Shown here piece after piece: positions 5,725-7,192 of a DNA stretch of 7,192 bases. The notes below the pieces were generated by a model. The model was not told where the DNA came from and did not search any database. It saw nothing but the letters and a program-made list of their open reading frames with translations. The stretch is from positions 1 through 7,192 of the forward strand of contig JACCVS010000720.1 of assembly GCA_013698055.1 (NCBI GenBank), given 5' to 3'. The position numbers and the translations under genes are program-made. Within the stretch, counting starts at the first letter, position 1; each line of letters opens with the position of its first letter. The stretch is from Acidobacteriota bacterium (GTDB lineage Bacteria; Acidobacteriota; Blastocatellia; Pyrinomonadales; Pyrinomonadaceae).

Positions 5725-6897
5725 ATGCGGTATTTGTCTCGCGCGTTTCTTCGCAGTTCCCTCCTTTCGGCAATCCTGCTCATCGTTTGCTCGTCTTTGT
5801 CTACAGTTCAAGCGCAGGATAATTTAGCTCCGTGGGAAAAGTTCGATTTTGCCAAAAGCAGCGTCGCGCTTAAGCAACTCAAAGATTTGAATCTTGACGA
5901 TCTGAAATTCATGCGCGGCTTGGTCTTCGGTCGTCATGGCCGAATATTCAAAGACTCCTACATCCAGAGCTATTTGAAAGAGCGCGCGTGGTACAAGCCG
6001 AATCCGGCGTTTCAGAACTCGATGCTCAACGACTTGGAGCGGCGGAATCTGGACGTGATCCGGGAGGCCGAAGCAGCGCAGCACGAATCAATTCAGCCGG
6101 GCGATTTGCGCTTCTATCAAAACCGTCTCTTCACGGCCAAGCAGCTTGGCGAACACACGGGCGCGGAATGGCGCGTCTTGCGCGCGGAAATCGAAGCGAT
6201 TCACGGCAAGCGGTTTGACGATGAAATCTGGCTGCAACAGTATTTCGAGGAGCGTTACTGGTACGAGGCAAATCCACAGTACGATCCGAAAAAGCTCACG
6301 ATCACTGAGCAGAAGAATTTACAAACGATCATCACAGCGCAGAAGAAACAGCGCAACGTCGCCGTTTCGCCCGGCGACATGGAACTTTTCCAGAACACTG
6401 CGTTGACGGAAGAGATGCTGAAAGGAGTGAGCCTGCACGAGCTGCGGCTGATGCGTAATGAATTCTACGCCCTGCACGGTCGCGCCTTCAACGCGATCTG
6501 GCTTCAGCAGCATTTCAATTTCCAACCCTGGTACACAGCAATCGAGGAAGGCCAGCAGCCTTCCGAACTTTCGCCAGTTGAGAAGCAGAACGTCGAAACC
6601 ATTGTCCTGGTTGAAAAGAGGATGCGCGAAGAGTTGAGCACGAAAGCCGTCTCAAGGCGAATTCTCGAAGGGTTGTTCATCGAAGACGCGCGCAAGCTCC
6701 GCAACGAAATCTACGCGCGTCACGGCAAAGTCTTCAAAGATAAAACCGTCCAGAAATATTTTGAAAGCTTCGACTGGTACAAGCCCGATCCGAAGTTTAA
6801 CGAGAAATCGCTCGGCCAAATTGAGCGTAAAAACTACGCCGCGATTCTGGCCTACGAGCGCAAAGCCAATAGCGTGATGGATGTCATCGAAGGTTGA
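5725..6897 (+). CDS. Exported protein with four YARHG domains
   Basis: This is a 390-residue protein. A signal peptide covers about residues 1-30 (MRYLSRAFLR, hydrophobic SSLLSAILLIV, cleavage probably after TVQA). The rest consists of four YARHG-type repeats. The signature is GRHG at 69-72, AIHG at 158-161, ALHG at 249-252 and ARHG at 331-334. Each is preceded by a Leu-Arg helix (FMRGLVF, VLRAEIE, LMRNEFY, KLRNEIY) and followed 18-19 residues later by WY (89, 179, 269, 351), then an E-x-x-N helix (ERRNLD, EQKNLQ, EKQNVE, ERKNYA). Repeats 1-2 and 2-3 are joined by a similar linker (QPGDLRFYQNRLF and SPGDMELFQNTAL). The start at 5725 has AAGGA (5712-5716) 8 nt upstream. YARHG domains are extracellular modules of unknown function, often linked to envelope proteins. 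A binding or structural role in the periplasm is inferred. No enzyme motif is visible. Confidence 0.9.
   Translation: MRYLSRAFLRSSLLSAILLIVCSSLSTVQAQDNLAPWEKFDFAKSSVALKQLKDLNLDDLKFMRGLVFGRHGRIFKDSYIQSYLKERAWYKPNPAFQNSMLNDLERRNLDVIREAEAAQHESIQPGDLRFYQNRLFTAKQLGEHTGAEWRVLRAEIEAIHGKRFDDEIWLQQYFEERYWYEANPQYDPKKLTITEQKNLQTIITAQKKQRNVAVSPGDMELFQNTALTEEMLKGVSLHELRLMRNEFYALHGRAFNAIWLQQHFNFQPWYTAIEEGQQPSELSPVEKQNVETIVLVEKRMREELSTKAVSRRILEGLFIEDARKLRNEIYARHGKVFKDKTVQKYFESFDWYKPDPKFNEKSLGQIERKNYAAILAYERKANSVMDVIEG
5737..6867 (+). repeat. Fourfold YARHG protein repeat, divergent at DNA level
   Basis: The conserved core of each repeat spans the RHG-like motif to the WY motif, at about 5929-5994, 6196-6264, 6469-6534 and 6715-6780. 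Distances between successive HG motifs are 89, 91 and 82 residues. Repeats 1 and 4 are most alike (WYKPNPAF and WYKPDPKF); repeat 3 has lost the P-x-P after WY (WYTAIEEG). The DNA copies are too diverged for a recent duplication. Confidence 0.8.
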
Positions 6898-6912
6898 TAA
6901 GGCTAACAAATC

Positions 6913-6929
6913 GCCTCGCGTGTCGAGGC
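6913..6929. other. Small hairpin after the YARHG gene
   Basis: GCCTCG (6913-6918) and CGAGGC (6924-6929) form a perfect 6-bp stem with a 5-nt loop, 15 nt after the YARHG stop codon. The sequence downstream is A-rich, not T-rich, so this is probably not the main terminator. It may stabilise the mRNA 3' end. Confidence 0.4.
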
Positions 6930-6953
6930 AAGACAAAACGAAAACTTAAAACG

Positions 6954-6990
6954 AAGGTCACGGCGTCTTATCCATGTCGTGGCCTTGTTT
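6954..6990 (+). terminator. Probable intrinsic terminator of the YARHG gene
   Basis: AAGGTCACGGCGT (6954-6966) pairs with ATGTCGTGGCCTT (6974-6986), 13 bp including three G-U pairs, closing a 7-nt loop. It is followed by GTTTGCT and, with the TT of the stem, gives a modest T-rich tail. An A-rich stretch precedes it. The hairpin lies 57 nt beyond the stop codon. Confidence 0.65.
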
Positions 6991-7159
6991 GCTAAACTCC
7001 ATCCGTGCTGGCTCTTTACACGCCGAGTCCTTCCTGTCAGACAACGAGTTGATTTTACCCTGCGTCTGAGTGAAGCGCGGCCAGCAAGATGCGCGAGCAT
7101 CCTCCTTCTCGAAACCGGCGTACTTGGAAATCTTTTTTTAGTTATCAAAGGTCTTATCT
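6991..7159. other. Gene-free stretch before the right-edge gene
   Basis: No credible coding frame is seen; a minus-strand open frame here is Arg-rich and crosses the terminator. Minor structures are TCAGAC/GTCTGA (7037-7042 with 7064-7069) and a 5-bp stem GATGC/GCATC closed by a GCGA (GNRA-type) loop at 7088-7101. A run of seven T follows at 7133-7139, too far from that stem to make a standard terminator. Confidence 0.5.
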
Positions 7160-7192
7160 ATGGCTTCTATCGTTTCACTGATTCTCGTCTGG
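7160..7192 (+). CDS. Possible start of a membrane or exported protein, cut by the window end
   Basis: An ATG at 7160 opens a frame that reads MASIVSLILVW to the last base. It is preceded by AAAGG (7147-7151) with 8 nt spacing. The visible residues are strongly hydrophobic, as at the start of a membrane segment or signal anchor. Only 11 codons are visible, so the family cannot be named. Confidence 0.4.
   Translation, partial: MASIVSLILVW

Noticed and set aside
5785..5796. Lipobox making the YARHG protein a lipoprotein
   Set aside because: The Cys at residue 22 is preceded by Leu-Ile-Val; position -1 is Val instead of Gly/Ala/Ser, and a normal VQA cleavage site follows.
6903..7148. 81-codon minus-strand open frame at the right end
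   Set aside because: Arg-rich, no domain, and it lies across the YARHG terminator hairpin.

Overview
The window is about 7.2 kb of bacterial DNA of moderately high GC, with five complete or nearly complete genes, one probable gene start at the right edge, and clear intergenic signals. The gene content suggests a Gram-negative soil bacterium, most plausibly an acidobacterium (Blastocatellia/Pyrinomonadaceae-like). It combines a secreted S8 protease with a GVLLGD repeat array, an exported glycine-zipper protein with an Asn/Tyr/Pro linker, an exported multi-YARHG protein, and an acetyltransferase with an extra N-terminal domain. That placement is an inference from gene style; no rRNA or marker gene is present.

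Layout. Positions 1-1935 (+) hold the 3' part of a subtilisin-like protease: tail of an I9-type propeptide, a complete catalytic domain with Asp/His/Asn/Ser all present, a ten-copy GVLLGD hexapeptide array in two blocks, and a C-terminal fibronectin type III domain. The gene begins left of the window. A 119-nt gap with a perfect 10-bp hairpin leads to 2055-2966 (+), a two-domain GNAT acetyltransferase. A strong 15-bp terminator at 3019-3062 separates it from the convergent gene at 3100-4671 (-), an exported protein ending in a glycine zipper. A 489-nt non-coding region (4672-5160) follows. It contains four short segments that can pair in competing ways (1:2 plus 3:4, or 2:3). Then come an OsmC/YhfA-type thiol peroxidase (5161-5598, +), an exported protein with four YARHG repeats (5725-6897, +), its hairpin terminator (6954-6990), and a gene-poor tail. 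The tail ends with the first 11 codons of a possible membrane or exported protein (7160 onward).

How the genes relate. There is no tight operon: gaps exceed 100 nt and two junctions carry hairpins, so most genes are probably separate transcription units. Three of the five main products are exported or secreted (protease, glycine-zipper protein, YARHG protein), giving an envelope flavour to the neighbourhood. OsmC and the acetyltransferase are cytoplasmic. I see no mobile element, CRISPR array, tRNA, rRNA or obvious defence system. The most distinctive items are the GVLLGD array, whose copies differ at synonymous positions while the peptide is almost invariant, and the possible RNA switch or operator cluster upstream of osmC.
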